A stretch of 64,000 nt of DNA, taken from contig NZ_SSMQ01000028.1 in assembly GCF_005144585.1 (NCBI RefSeq), positions 62,001-126,000 on the forward strand, given 5' to 3'. This DNA comes from Polyangium fumosum. GTDB taxonomy: Bacteria > Myxococcota_A > Polyangia > Polyangiales > Polyangiaceae. Of the stretch, positions 1 to 7,961 are shown piece by piece. The position numbers were made by a program, and so were the translations under genes. The stretch's first letter is position 1. The number at the start of each line of letters is the position of its first letter. Below the pieces are notes generated by a model. That model made no database searches. It was not told the DNA's origin and saw only the letters and a program-made list of their open reading frames with translations.

Positions 1-172
1 CCTCGTCGAAAAAGACGAGCAGGTTCTTGCCCCGCGCCTCGACCTTGGTGACGAGGTGGCCGGCGAGCCTTTCGATCGACTGGTGCCGGAGCACGAGCGC
101 GCGCACGGGCTGTCCCACGAGCCGCGGGCCGAGCGCGCTGGCAATGCGGTGGAGGGTATCGCCTTCGGGCAC
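1..172 (-). CDS. nei: Nei/Fpg-family DNA glycosylase, N-terminal fragment
   Basis: The first 57 codons of a base-excision-repair DNA glycosylase/AP lyase that removes oxidised bases; the rest lies beyond the window edge. The protein opens with fM-PEGDTLHRIA. This is the family signature, in which the exposed Pro2 is the Schiff-base nucleophile and Glu3 the general acid. A conserved 'EARGKNLL' stretch follows near residue 50, holding the phosphate-contacting lysine. The start is a GTG at 172, with AGGA about 8 bases upstream. Processing to Pro2 requires exactly this start, so it is secure. The zinc-finger and H2TH domains are off-window, so Nei and Fpg cannot be fully separated; 'PEGDTLHR' favours Nei. 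The gene is co-directional with the TOPRIM-like gene that ends at 229. Confidence 0.85.
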   Translation of the reverse strand, partial: MPEGDTLHRIASALGPRLVGQPVRALVLRHQSIERLAGHLVTKVEARGKNLLVFFDE

Positions 173-228
173 AGGTTTGTCCTATCAGCGCCGAGGAGAA
201 TCGACAAGCGGGCGACGGGGAGCGCGCA

Positions 229-895
229 TCACTCGGGCTCGCGCCTGGCTCCCTTGGCCTTCTTCACGCGGTGTAGGACATCCCGTGCCTTGCCCACGAA
301 CCGACCTAGCTCGGGGAGTTGCCGCAGACCCTTGGCTTCGCCGAGGACACGAGCGAGCGCGCCCGCGAGCTCTGCATACCGAACCGGGCTCTTGTGGATC
401 CCCCGCTCCGTCATCGGGACGAGCCCGGCGTCGGCCAGCGCCCGAGCGGGCGCCTCGATGAATTCCACGTTCTTTTGGCGCGTATGCACGGCAAGGAGCC
501 AGGCCTCCGTTGCCTCGCGCGGCAGCGTGATGATCGCAGACGGCGGCACACCTCCGGCCATCCACGACTTGATGTGCGTACACAAGGGCGAGAGTTCGTC
601 CACGGAGTCGTCGTGCAGGAGGTGGACACGAATCTCGGGCTCATGTCGCACATCGGCATCAACCTGCACGACGATCAAGTCGTACCTCGCGACCGTGACG
701 GGAAACGCGACGCTTCGCAGGTACTTTTCTCACCGCCTGCCAGCCGGTTCCCTGCGACATCTGCCCTTGCCGAAGTGCGTCGAAATTGGGCTGAAGAGGG
801 GTGATGACGAGCTGGGGCTCACGGACGAGTCCACGAACGATTCTCTCGAGGACCGCAAAGTCCGTCGAGCCCTCGCAAACGATACCGACGCGCAT
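229..895 (-). pseudogene. TOPRIM-like partner of the AAA ATPase, disrupted by a one-base insertion
   Basis: Two overlapping reading frames form one protein of about 222 aa. Frame one (from ATG 895) gives 'MRVGIVCEGSTDFAVLERIV' to 'GWQAVRK'. The match then continues one base over as 'YLRSVAFPVTVARYDLIVVQVDADV' and runs to the stop at 229. The switch lies in an A4 run on the coding strand (TTTT at 725-728); with A3 the frame is continuous. An acidic 'CEGSTD' near the N-terminus and a later 'VDAD' fit the Glu...DxD layout of TOPRIM-type nuclease domains (DUF4276/RloB/OLD-partner-like). The start is 3 bases after the ATPase stop, so the two are an operon. The frameshift may be real decay, a phase-variable tract or a sequencing error. 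The TOPRIM call is from motif pattern only. Confidence 0.65.
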
Positions 896-898
896 GGG

Positions 899-2074
899 TC
901 ACCAGATGTTCGGAACGCCACCGCCGAGCGCTCCCTGGACCCATAGCTGTGACAACGTCATGCCTTGCTCCTCGGCTTTGTGGATGGCATCCGTGTAAGC
1001 GACCCGCTCGACGCGTGTTTGCCCCTGCTCGGTGCGGTCGACGAGGAAGAGACGCACGCCGTCGTCCGCGAGCGGAAGGCCGTCGAGGACGAGGGGGTTA
1101 TGCGTCGTGAGGATGACTTGTTTGGCCTGCGAAGATGTGGAATCAGCCATCTTGCGGACGAGCGCACGAGCAAGGCGCGGGTGCAGCGCATGATCGATGT
1201 TCTCGATGGCAAAAAATTTCGGGGCACGCGAATGGTACAAAAGCGCGAAAGCGAAGAGCACGTAGAGGGCTCCCTCGCTGGCATCATACGCCGAGAGGCG
1301 ATTGCTCCCTCGCCTCATGTAGCGGTCGGTAAAACGAACGATCTCGCGTACGGCTGGAATCGTAGGCGACAAGAGGTCGGGAGAGGGGGGCTCGCTGCCC
1401 ACGTCGGCGACCCAATCGAGGAGTTCGAGGAGTTCATCCTTCGGCAAGCGAGCGCCCATCGGACCGATCGCCTCAGCCAGGCGCCCTCCCTGGAGCCCCA
1501 GCGGATCGGATTGGTACAAATCCGCCTGCGTGCCACGAAGCACGGATGTCTGCGGGTCGTAAATGACGAAATGAGCAAGAGCATCGAAGAGACGCGTCGC
1601 CTCGGGGGGAATACCAAAAGGGTGCGACGCCGCGAGACCACGAGCCGGATCGCTCGGCATGAACCGTATCGGATCAGCCTGGTTCTCGTGGTAACTCGCA
1701 CCACCAGGCCAGCGCGTGAAGATCGTCTCTCCCGCGCTTTCGAGCGTCTCGTTGTTGAATCGCCACGGGCTTGCCGGAATCTTCCCGGGATCCATGGACG
1801 CTCGATACAGGGCCTGTTCTGAGGACACGGCCTCGAGGACGATCGTGCGCTCTTTCCTCCCGCCGAAGTTGCTCTTGTAAAGTCGCGGTACACCCGGACG
1901 AACGCCCCGGCGCAAAAGGGCCGCGTCGTCCACGCGCGCGTCTGCAGCCGCCCCGAGAACGCCAATCGCTTCGAGCACGGCGGTTTTCCCCGACCCATTC
2001 GCCCCGATGAGAACGTTCAAGCGCCCGAGGTCGATGGTCTGATCGACGATCGTCTTGAACCCCTTGATGGTCAC
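899..2074 (-). CDS. AAA-family (AAA15/AAA21-like) ATPase of a two-gene defence-like unit
   Basis: An ABC/SMC-type P-loop ATPase of 391 aa. 'ASVTIKGFKTI' leads into 'LGRLNVLIGANGSGKT', with Walker A at residues 24-31. A Walker-B-like 'FFAIENIDHALHP' and the H-loop 'VILTTHNPLVLDGL' lie in the C-terminal third. This is the order seen in OLD/AAA15/AAA21 ATPases that pair with TOPRIM nucleases. The frame stays open to 2245, but the extra N-terminus is encoded by a 24-bp tandem repeat, so I place the start at GTG 2074; no clear ribosome-binding site decides it. The downstream TOPRIM-like gene begins 3 bases after the stop. Family analogues (Gabija, PARIS, OLD) sense phage and activate the nuclease; that role is inference here. 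Confidence 0.8.
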   Translation of the reverse strand: MTIKGFKTIVDQTIDLGRLNVLIGANGSGKTAVLEAIGVLGAAADARVDDAALLRRGVRPGVPRLYKSNFGGRKERTIVLEAVSSEQALYRASMDPGKIPASPWRFNNETLESAGETIFTRWPGGASYHENQADPIRFMPSDPARGLAASHPFGIPPEATRLFDALAHFVIYDPQTSVLRGTQADLYQSDPLGLQGGRLAEAIGPMGARLPKDELLELLDWVADVGSEPPSPDLLSPTIPAVREIVRFTDRYMRRGSNRLSAYDASEGALYVLFAFALLYHSRAPKFFAIENIDHALHPRLARALVRKMADSTSSQAKQVILTTHNPLVLDGLPLADDGVRLFLVDRTEQGQTRVERVAYTDAIHKAEEQGMTLSQLWVQGALGGGVPNIW

Positions 2075-2120
2075 GGAGGCGATGGTCGCCGGCCAAGGAG
2101 TCTTGCCGGCTGCTCGCGGT

Positions 2121-2192
2121 CTCGCCCCTGGTCCTACGCGAGGCCTCGCCCCTGGTCCTACGCGAGGCCTCGCCCCTGGTCCACGAAGCCCC
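2121..2192. repeat. 24-bp tandem repeat, about 2.7 copies
   Basis: A 24-bp unit (CTCGCCCCTGGTCCTACGCG + AGGC) occurs twice exactly at 2121-2144 and 2145-2168, with a partial third copy to 2192. It sits just upstream of the ATPase gene and before the divergent lipoprotein gene, so it lies in the shared 5' region. In the ATPase frame it would encode a Gly-Ala-Arg-Pro-Arg-Val repeat, probably not translated. Confidence 0.8.
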
Positions 2193-2327
2193 TCGCGTAG
2201 CAGGCCTGTCTTCGCACTTCTTCCCATACGCCGATCCCGCGCCACCGTGCCCCGGTGCGACGTGGCATGTCAAGTTGGGCTGTCGTCGCCCCTTCCCATC
2301 TTCCGGGAAAACCCGGACACTCGAGCC

Positions 2328-3419
2328 GTGCGTCGAGGGCTCAGGATGCTCGTCGGGGGGATCGTCGCCGCAGCCGGCTGCGGCGCGCCCGCCCCACCGC
2401 CCCACCGAACAGCGGCGCCCGCTCCCGCGCCCGCTTCCGCTTCCGCTTCCGCTTTCGCCCCCGCTTCCGCTCCCGCTCCCGCTCCCGCTCCCGCTCCCGC
2501 TCCCGCTCCCGCTTCCGCTCCCGCTTCCGCCCCACCGCCGAAATCCGCGCGCGCCGAGGCAGCCGAGCGTGTCCTTTTCCTCGCGACCCACCTGCGCACG
2601 ACCGAACTCCGCGAAGCTTGCCCCGAGACACTCACCGAAGCGCCGCGCGTGCGCTGCTTGCTCTCGCTGCGGTACGCGGACAACGCGCCCTCGAAACAAC
2701 TCGCGCTCGACCTCTACGAGGAGACGGGCTCACTCGCGGGGCTCTTGCCCGAGGAGGAGACCGAGGACGGGCGTGGGCAGAAGGTGCGGCTCCGGCCCGC
2801 GCGGCCCGTGGGGCAGAACCGCGACCACCTCGTCTGGATCCTCGCGGCGATGCGCGGGTACGCGCGCTTCTTCGCGGCGCTCGAGGCCCGCACGGGCAAA
2901 CACGTGACGATGCGGGATCGGCCGCTCGATTTTCGATTTTTTTACACCGAGAAGGGCGGCGCGCCGAGCGCGTTCGCCGTGAACCAGAACATCGGGTACA
3001 ACCTGTTCGGCGCGGTGAACGTCTCCGAGGAGGCCGTGCGCGACACGTTGTTCCACGAGATCTTCCACCTGAACGACGCCTGGCACGAGCAGTGGTCGAC
3101 CCGCGCCCTCGGCGCGCTGCACGAGGGGATCGTCGCGCGCTGCAAGGACAACCGGCGTTGCCTCTTGCCCTACGCGCCGACGGACACGACGCTGAACGGC
3201 AGGCTCTACGCGTTCCTGCCCCGCGGCGGCGTGCGCGAGTACGCGGCCGAGCTCGCGCTGCGGTTTTTCCGGGAGCAACGGCTCGTGCTGGAGGGCAAAC
3301 CCCTGCCCGCCCCGCCCTTCAAGTGCGGGCCGCCGGAGAACGCCGAGGCGATGCGGCTGCTCGCGGGCGAGTTCTTCGGGGGCGCGGACCTCGTGCCCGC
3401 GTGTGACGCCGCGCCTTAG
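2328..3419 (+). CDS. Lipoprotein with HEXXH metalloprotease-like motif
   Basis: A 363-aa exported protein. A basic VRRGLR n-region and a short hydrophobic stretch end at a lipobox-like 'AAGC'. An Ala/Pro linker of about 40 residues follows, encoded by a CCGCTC/CCGCTT hexanucleotide tract. The C-terminal domain contains 'DTLFHEIFHLND', an HEXXH zinc-binding motif, plus several further cysteines. No named peptidase family is recognised, so activity is inferred from the motif only. GTG 2328 supplies the basic n-region; ATG 2346 has a better ribosome-binding site (GAGGG) but leaves a signal peptide without charge. It converges with the methyltransferase, whose stop is 2 bases away. Confidence 0.7.
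   Translation: MRRGLRMLVGGIVAAAGCGAPAPPPHRTAAPAPAPASASASAFAPASAPAPAPAPAPAPAPASAPASAPPPKSARAEAAERVLFLATHLRTTELREACPETLTEAPRVRCLLSLRYADNAPSKQLALDLYEETGSLAGLLPEEETEDGRGQKVRLRPARPVGQNRDHLVWILAAMRGYARFFAALEARTGKHVTMRDRPLDFRFFYTEKGGAPSAFAVNQNIGYNLFGAVNVSEEAVRDTLFHEIFHLNDAWHEQWSTRALGALHEGIVARCKDNRRCLLPYAPTDTTLNGRLYAFLPRGGVREYAAELALRFFREQRLVLEGKPLPAPPFKCGPPENAEAMRLLAGEFFGGADLVPACDAAP
2415..2540. repeat. CCGCTC/CCGCTT hexanucleotide tract inside a coding region
   Basis: About 20 units of CCCGCT/TCCGCT in frame inside the HEXXH lipoprotein gene, read as an Ala-Pro/Ala-Ser linker. The same hexamer on the opposite strand forms intergenic tracts elsewhere in the window (about 19890, 24955 and 27340), so this is one member of a dispersed microsatellite family. 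Confidence 0.85.
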
Positions 3420-3420
3420 A

Positions 3421-4194
3421 TCAGCCGTCTTTTTCGGCGAAGAGGATCATGCGGTTGTGGGCGAGGCCGATCGGATCGCCGTCCCAGGTGCCAAAGGCCT
3501 CGGTCACGTGCAGGCCGACGCTGGCGAGCAACGCGCGAAGCTCGGTGAAATGGTAGAGGCGCACGGAGAAGCGGGCCTCGCGGGTCCGGCCGTCGCGCAC
3601 GAGGATGCGGTAATCGACGAGGCGGCCCGAGAGCGGGTCGAAGACGTGCCGGTCGATCATGAGATCCGCGCCCTTTTGCAGGATCGTGACGGGCAGGAGC
3701 GCGCGCACCATCCAGTCGCGGTTGCGCACGTCGAGGCAGAGCTTGCCCCCGGGCCGGAGCGCGCGCGTGATGCGGCGGAGCACGTCGAGGTTCTCGTCGT
3801 CGCGGTGCAAGCCGAAGACGTCGAAGAGGCAAAGGACGCGGTCGAACGAGGCGTCCTCGTCGAGCGAGCGGAGGTCGGCGACGCGGTAGTCGACGGGCAG
3901 GCGGGCCGCCTCGGCTTCGCTGCGGGCGAGCTCGACGAAGCCCTCGGTGCGGTCGATGCCGACGACGTCGAAGCCACGCCGCGCGAGCTCGAAGGCGTGC
4001 CGGCCGTGGCCACAGCCGAGGTCGAGCACGCGCATGCCGGGCATCATGCCGAGGTGCGAGACGAGGACGTCGACCTGATGGTCCGTGCGCTCGGCGCGCA
4101 GGGTGTCCTCGTAAAAGTGGAGGTAATCGTCGACGTCGAAGACGGCGTCCCAGTCGAAGACGTAAAACCTCTCGTCATCCAGGTTCTGGCTCAT
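3421..4194 (-). CDS. Class I SAM-dependent methyltransferase
   Basis: A 257-aa soluble enzyme. Motif I 'VLDLGCGHGRH' lies near residue 55, followed by the acidic end of beta-2 ('VVGIDRTEG') and 'LRPGGKLCLDV' near residue 150. These are standard features of Rossmann-fold methyltransferases (Methyltransf_25/11 type). The N-terminal 'FYVFDWDAVFDVDDYLHFYED' is shared by a subgroup of small-molecule methyltransferases, but the substrate cannot be read. The gene stands alone, convergent with the HEXXH lipoprotein gene and divergent from the next membrane protein. Confidence 0.85.
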   Translation of the reverse strand: MSQNLDDERFYVFDWDAVFDVDDYLHFYEDTLRAERTDHQVDVLVSHLGMMPGMRVLDLGCGHGRHAFELARRGFDVVGIDRTEGFVELARSEAEAARLPVDYRVADLRSLDEDASFDRVLCLFDVFGLHRDDENLDVLRRITRALRPGGKLCLDVRNRDWMVRALLPVTILQKGADLMIDRHVFDPLSGRLVDYRILVRDGRTREARFSVRLYHFTELRALLASVGLHVTEAFGTWDGDPIGLAHNRMILFAEKDG

Positions 4195-4292
4195 GGGGGT
4201 CGGTTTCCGGGCCGCATGCTAGCCGACCCGGCCCATGCAGGGAACGCGCGAAGCGCTCGCGTCTCATGGCCTGTCGTGGTTAGGTGTGCGCG

Positions 4293-5165
4293 ATGAGCGA
4301 CGAACTCAACCCCTACGCGCCGCCGGAAGCCGGGCCGGGGGAGCGGGCGACGAAGAAAAAGAAGAAGCAGAAGCGCCCCGCATCGGACGCGATCGCCGAG
4401 GCGCTCGCGCGGCTGAATCGGCACATCGACGACGCGTCGGCCGTCGCCGTGGACCAGAAGGAGGCCGGCGGCAGGCTGCGCGGCGTGACGGTCGTGTTCG
4501 TCGCGCTCGCCGTGGCCGCGATCGTGAGCATGATCCTGGCGGTGCAGACGATCCCGTCGCGGGATCCCGCCTTCGCCCTCCTCATCATCTTCCCGATCCT
4601 CTTCGGCATCCTCGCGGTGGCGCTCGTCGCCGTGGACCTCACGGTCGTGCCGCGGGGAACGCCCGCGCGCCCCGAGGCGACGCTGCGGAGCTTCCTCAAG
4701 GCGATGACGATGGGCCGGCAAGGGTACGCCTGGGCGTGCCTCAGCCCGACCGCGCGCGCGCAGACCGTGGTTCCGCCGATCCTCGGCGAGATCCCGATCG
4801 GCTCGGGGTCCTTCTCGCTCGCCACGCCGTCCGGCCTCAAGGACTGGTCGTCCACGTTCATCCGCATCGGGCACGGGCAGATCCGAAGCGTGCAGGTGAA
4901 GCGCGTCTCGATCGCGCGCGAGGACGGCGACGTGGCCGAGGTCGAGGTGCACGCGATCTTCCAGGCGTGGCCTCAATGGGCGAACATCGTGGCCGCGGTC
5001 GCGTTCGTCGTGATCCGGCTCCTCGGCGCGCTCCTCTACCTCGTGCTCTTCCTCGCGCTGCGAAAGCGGCACGAGGTCACGTTCCGAAAGACGCTCCTGC
5101 GCGGCAAGAATGGGCTCTGGTACGTGTACGCGGGGGATTTCTTCGAGAACGAAACCGCGCGCTGA
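4293..5165 (+). CDS. Membrane protein of unknown function
   Basis: A 290-aa protein starting MSDELNPYAPPEAG, followed by a lysine-rich stretch. Two adjacent transmembrane helices lie near residues 65-115 (VVFVALAVAAIVSMILAV and LLIIFPILFGILAVALVAV) and one near 235-260. A soluble loop of about 120 residues separates them. 'NPYAPP' N-termini are common in small membrane proteins of this phylum. A GTG at 4284 is possible, but ATG 4293 is preferred. No family function is recognised. Confidence 0.75.
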   Translation: MSDELNPYAPPEAGPGERATKKKKKQKRPASDAIAEALARLNRHIDDASAVAVDQKEAGGRLRGVTVVFVALAVAAIVSMILAVQTIPSRDPAFALLIIFPILFGILAVALVAVDLTVVPRGTPARPEATLRSFLKAMTMGRQGYAWACLSPTARAQTVVPPILGEIPIGSGSFSLATPSGLKDWSSTFIRIGHGQIRSVQVKRVSIAREDGDVAEVEVHAIFQAWPQWANIVAAVAFVVIRLLGALLYLVLFLALRKRHEVTFRKTLLRGKNGLWYVYAGDFFENETAR

Positions 5166-5174
5166 ACACGGAGA

Positions 5175-5211
5175 CGCCGCTCCCGCCCCGGCGCGCCGAG
5201 CGGGAGCGGCG
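5175..5211. terminator. Bidirectional terminator hairpin
   Basis: A 12-bp perfect stem (CGCCGCTCCCGC / GCGGGAGCGGCG) lies between the stop of the membrane protein gene (5165) and the stop of the convergent CsbD gene (5223). There is no U-tract, as is usual in this GC range. The position between two convergent genes supports a terminator for both. Confidence 0.65.
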
Positions 5212-5222
5212 CCCCGAACCGT

Positions 5223-5519
5223 TTACTTGTTGATCTTCTGGCGAATCTCGCCCTTCATCTCCTCGAACTTCCCTTCGGCCTGCTTTCGCTCGTCGCCCGA
5301 GAGCGCGCCCGCGGCGCCCTTCACGCGGCCGCCGGCCTTCTCGAAGGTGCCCTCGACCTGCTCGGCCGCCTTCTCGGCGTCCTGCCGGCCCTGTCCGCGG
5401 CCCTGATCGGCGATGCCTTCGCGGCGAAGCCGTTCATCGTCGGTCAGGTTGCCGAGGGCCTCCTTGGCCTTGCCACCGAGCTCCTCCGCGGCGCCTTTGA
5501 TCCGGTTTCCAATTCCCAT
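5223..5519 (-). CDS. CsbD-like stress protein with duplicated motif
   Basis: A 98-aa hydrophilic, Gly/Glu/Lys-rich protein. 'MGIGNRIKGAAEELGGKAKE' followed by 'ALGNLTDDERLRREGIADQG' is the CsbD (UPF0337) signature. A second, degenerate copy ('GGRVKGAAGALSGDERKQAEG') fills the C-terminal half, so the protein is about one and a half times the usual CsbD length. CsbD proteins are general-stress proteins of unknown mechanism. The start ATG 5519 has GAAGGGA 6 bases upstream; the longer open frame to 5663 is not used. Confidence 0.85.
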   Translation of the reverse strand: MGIGNRIKGAAEELGGKAKEALGNLTDDERLRREGIADQGRGQGRQDAEKAAEQVEGTFEKAGGRVKGAAGALSGDERKQAEGKFEEMKGEIRQKINK

Positions 5520-5671
5520 GGTTTCCCTTCTCGGATCCCAGCGGATCCGATGTGAGGGGTTCGGGTCGGCAATCGACGTGCCGGCGCGTCTGGCGCCAAA
5601 CCTGCACATCCGGACGAGCCCATCCGCGATGGTTTCCCCCGAGCGGCCGAATGGAGTCATCATGGGGCCGA

Positions 5672-6616
5672 ATGCACCCCGATCCGCCGGCCGAATCTCC
5701 GTACGCCGCGCTGCCCGAGGATCTCCGCGAGACGATCGTGCGCTCGTTCGTGGACCGGCTGGCCGGCGCGGCGGGCACAGCGCAAAACCTGATGTTCGGG
5801 TTCCGGGATCCCGCGCCGAAGACCGCGTGGGACGCGCTCGATCACCTCGGGCCGATGGCCATGAACCTGCTCGTGCGGCTGTTCCACCGCATCGAGGGCA
5901 TCGATCACACGGGCGCGACCTTCCGGGAAATCCTGTGGATCCGCAATCAATGGTGGGGCGGCAGCGCCGGCATCAAGGTCGTCTACCGGAATCCGGCCGC
6001 GATGCGGCGGCGGCTCGACGAGATGCTCCTGGGGCCACACGGCAAACGCGTGGTGCGGGACGCCTACATGGGCGGGCTCGAACACCAGCTCCGCCCCGCG
6101 ATCAAGCTCCTGCCGCGCGCCTTGTTCGGGGCCGCGCGCGCGGAGCTGCCCGACGCGGATACCTGGCGTGAGGTCGACGTGCCCTTGCAAGAGGGCACGC
6201 ATTTCTGCGTCGGGAAGGGGGATCTGCGCGGGTTCGAGCGGCCGGAGGGGCGCCCTGCGGCGCTCGACGACATCCATCTCGATTGGACGTCGCCGGTGGA
6301 GGGGGTCGACGAGCCCACGGGCCGCTGCAACTACCTCGAACCCTGGGAAGGAAGCGTGATGCACTGGCTCGAAGCGAAGCTCGGCCACGGCGCGCCGGTG
6401 TTCACGTTCGAGGTGGCCCGCAAGGTGATCACGCGGGGAAAGGAGCTCGCCCGCGCGTCGGCCCGCGGCGCCGGGGTCTCGCGTTTCCAGGCGATTGCCA
6501 CGCGCTGGGCCCGCGACGAGATGGCCTTCGCCGTGCGCGGGCGGTTCGGCTACGAGGCCTCGAAGGCGCGGCTCGACGAGATCGAGCGCGCCGTGCGAGC
6601 GCTCGATCCGCGCTGA
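5672..6616 (+). CDS. Conserved hypothetical protein, 314 aa
   Basis: Starts MHPDPPAESPYAALPEDLRE. A soluble protein rich in Trp and Arg, with a helical N-terminal part (a Leu-rich segment 'LGPMAMNLLVRLFHRIEG') and no signal peptide, membrane helix or nucleotide-binding motif that I can identify. Codon usage is normal for the window, so it is a real gene. The start at 5672 follows GGGG 5 bases upstream; in-frame ATG 5651 and an earlier GTG are alternatives. Function unknown. Confidence 0.6.
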   Translation: MHPDPPAESPYAALPEDLRETIVRSFVDRLAGAAGTAQNLMFGFRDPAPKTAWDALDHLGPMAMNLLVRLFHRIEGIDHTGATFREILWIRNQWWGGSAGIKVVYRNPAAMRRRLDEMLLGPHGKRVVRDAYMGGLEHQLRPAIKLLPRALFGAARAELPDADTWREVDVPLQEGTHFCVGKGDLRGFERPEGRPAALDDIHLDWTSPVEGVDEPTGRCNYLEPWEGSVMHWLEAKLGHGAPVFTFEVARKVITRGKELARASARGAGVSRFQAIATRWARDEMAFAVRGRFGYEASKARLDEIERAVRALDPR

Positions 6617-6619
6617 TCC

Positions 6620-6991
6620 TCAATCCGAGGCGCGCCCCCGCAGCGCGCCCACGCCGAGCAGGATCGGCACGAGCGTGAGGAAGATGCCGCCGAGCGCGCC
6701 GGGGCGGCTCGCTTCTTTCAAGCCGATGAAGAAGGTGCGCGTGATCTCCGCGTCGGGGACACGCTGCGGGTCTTCGAGGTACGAGCACACGGCGGCGACG
6801 TTCGTCCACGTCGCGTGCGCCGTGACGGTCACGAGGGTGAGCCACATCGCGCCCGTGAAGGCGAGGCGGCGGGGCTCGGGGCGGCGCGCGAACCAGGCGG
6901 CGGCGCCGACGGCGAGGACGCCGAAGAGGAGCGTGGACCACATCCCCCAGCCGCCCTCGACGAAAAACGCCCACAAACTGAAGCCTTTCAT
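6620..6991 (-). CDS. Small three-helix membrane protein
   Basis: A 123-aa inner-membrane protein beginning MKGFSLWAFFVEGGWGMW. Three hydrophobic helices are visible, near residues 15-35, 45-65 and 100-118. The 'F...GGWGMWSTLLFG' opening resembles the first segment of MotA/TolQ/ExbB-like proton-channel proteins common in myxobacteria, but the length is well below that family, so this is only a resemblance. GAAGGAG lies upstream of ATG 6991. It is divergent from the ECF sigma gene across a palindrome at 7071-7093. Confidence 0.65.
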   Translation of the reverse strand: MKGFSLWAFFVEGGWGMWSTLLFGVLAVGAAAWFARRPEPRRLAFTGAMWLTLVTVTAHATWTNVAAVCSYLEDPQRVPDAEITRTFFIGLKEASRPGALGGIFLTLVPILLGVGALRGRASD

Positions 6992-7070
6992 GACCTTCGT
7001 TCTCCTTCGCTCGGCGCGGACGGGCGAGGCGCCGTCCCCATGCCACGAAGAACTCCGGGGGGCGGCGGAC

Positions 7071-7093
7071 GTGACAGGTTTTTTTTCTGTCAC
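7071..7093. promoter_or_regulatory. Inverted repeat between divergent genes
   Basis: GTGACAG, then a 9-base T-rich spacer (GTTTTTTTT), then CTGTCAC: a perfect 7-bp dyad with a T8 run in the centre. It lies 33 bases before the ECF sigma ATG and 79 bases before the divergent membrane-protein start. Position and symmetry suggest an operator or promoter element shared by both genes. Confidence 0.5.
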
Positions 7094-7125
7094 GCCTGGG
7101 CTACTTCCGTGTTCGAGGGGACGAC

Positions 7126-7689
7126 ATGGACCGAGCCGAGGAAGCAGCGCTCGTCGCACGCCTGCGCGAGGGAGACAAGGCCGCGCTGCGGGTCGTGTAC
7201 ACGTCGTTCTCGGACCGGCTCTTCGGGTTCCTCTTGCGGCTGTCGCGGCGGCGCGACGTGGCCGAGGATCTGCACCAGGAGACGTGGGTGTCCGTCGCCC
7301 GCCACGCCGAACGGCTCGCCGACGGCACGGACCTCGCGGCCTGGCTCTTCACGATCGCCCGAAACAAATTCCGATCGTGGCGGCGCTGGGCCGCCCTCGA
7401 CTTCACGCGGTTCGTGGGAGACGCGGAGGGCGCCGAGCCGGAGGGGCCTTCGGCGCGTCCGGACGCGGGGGACGAGCTCGTCGCGCTCGAAAAGGCGCTC
7501 GAAGCGCTGCCCATGGCCCACCGCGAGGTGCTCTTGCTCGTGGGGGTCGAGGGGCTCGAAGCGAAGCAGGCCGCCGAGGTGCTCGGGATCCAGCCGGAGG
7601 CCTTTCGGCAAAGGCTCTCGCGGGCGCGCGCGGCGCTCTCGGAAAAGCTCGATGGACCGGCGCGGAAAGACGCCGCCGTGATAGGATGA
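7126..7689 (+). CDS. ECF sigma factor
   Basis: A 187-aa extracytoplasmic-function sigma factor. Region 2 spans roughly residues 10-90 ('DVAEDLHQETWVSVARHAERL...AWLFTIARNKFRSWRR') and region 4 about 120-175 ('ALPMAHREVLLLVGVEGLEAKQAAEVLGI' with helix-turn-helix, then 'FRQRLSRARAALSEKL'). It would direct RNA polymerase to a specific regulon. Start ATG 7126 follows GAGGGG. The next gene starts 8 bases after the stop and encodes a small membrane protein in the usual position of an anti-sigma factor. Confidence 0.92.
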   Translation: MDRAEEAALVARLREGDKAALRVVYTSFSDRLFGFLLRLSRRRDVAEDLHQETWVSVARHAERLADGTDLAAWLFTIARNKFRSWRRWAALDFTRFVGDAEGAEPEGPSARPDAGDELVALEKALEALPMAHREVLLLVGVEGLEAKQAAEVLGIQPEAFRQRLSRARAALSEKLDGPARKDAAVIG

Positions 7690-7697
7690 GGTGAACG

Positions 7698-7958
7698 ATG
7701 AACGGCCGTGACGACGATCCGCTCCTCGAAAAGCTCCGCGGTTTGCCCGCGCAATCGCCCTCGCCCGCGCGTCGGGCAAAGACGCTCGACGCAGCGGAAG
7801 CAGCGCTCGAAGGCAAACGTCGCGCTGGGTTTCGGTGGCCCGAGCTCGCGCTCGCGTCGGTGCTGGCGCTGGCCGGCGCGCTTTATACCGTCGAATCGTT
7901 TGCCCGGATCGGGCACATTTATGGGCGGGGCGAGGTCGCGTCGGCGGACGGAATGTAG
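7698..7958 (+). CDS. Small single-helix membrane protein, candidate anti-sigma factor
   Basis: An 86-aa protein with a charged N-terminal half (MNGRDDDPLLEKLRGLPAQ...) and one transmembrane helix near residues 52-70 ('ELALASVLALAGALYTVESF'). It has no zinc-binding HxxxCxxC motif. Its position directly after the ECF sigma gene (8-base gap, same strand) suggests a membrane anchor or anti-sigma role. That is inferred from context, not sequence. Confidence 0.65.
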   Translation: MNGRDDDPLLEKLRGLPAQSPSPARRAKTLDAAEAALEGKRRAGFRWPELALASVLALAGALYTVESFARIGHIYGRGEVASADGM

Positions 7959-7961
7959 GAA

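Noticed and set aside
229-895. Programmed frameshift instead of a broken gene
   Set aside because: The required +1 shift at AGA AAA GTA has no rare-codon or stop context typical of programmed +1 sites; kept only as an open question in the finding.
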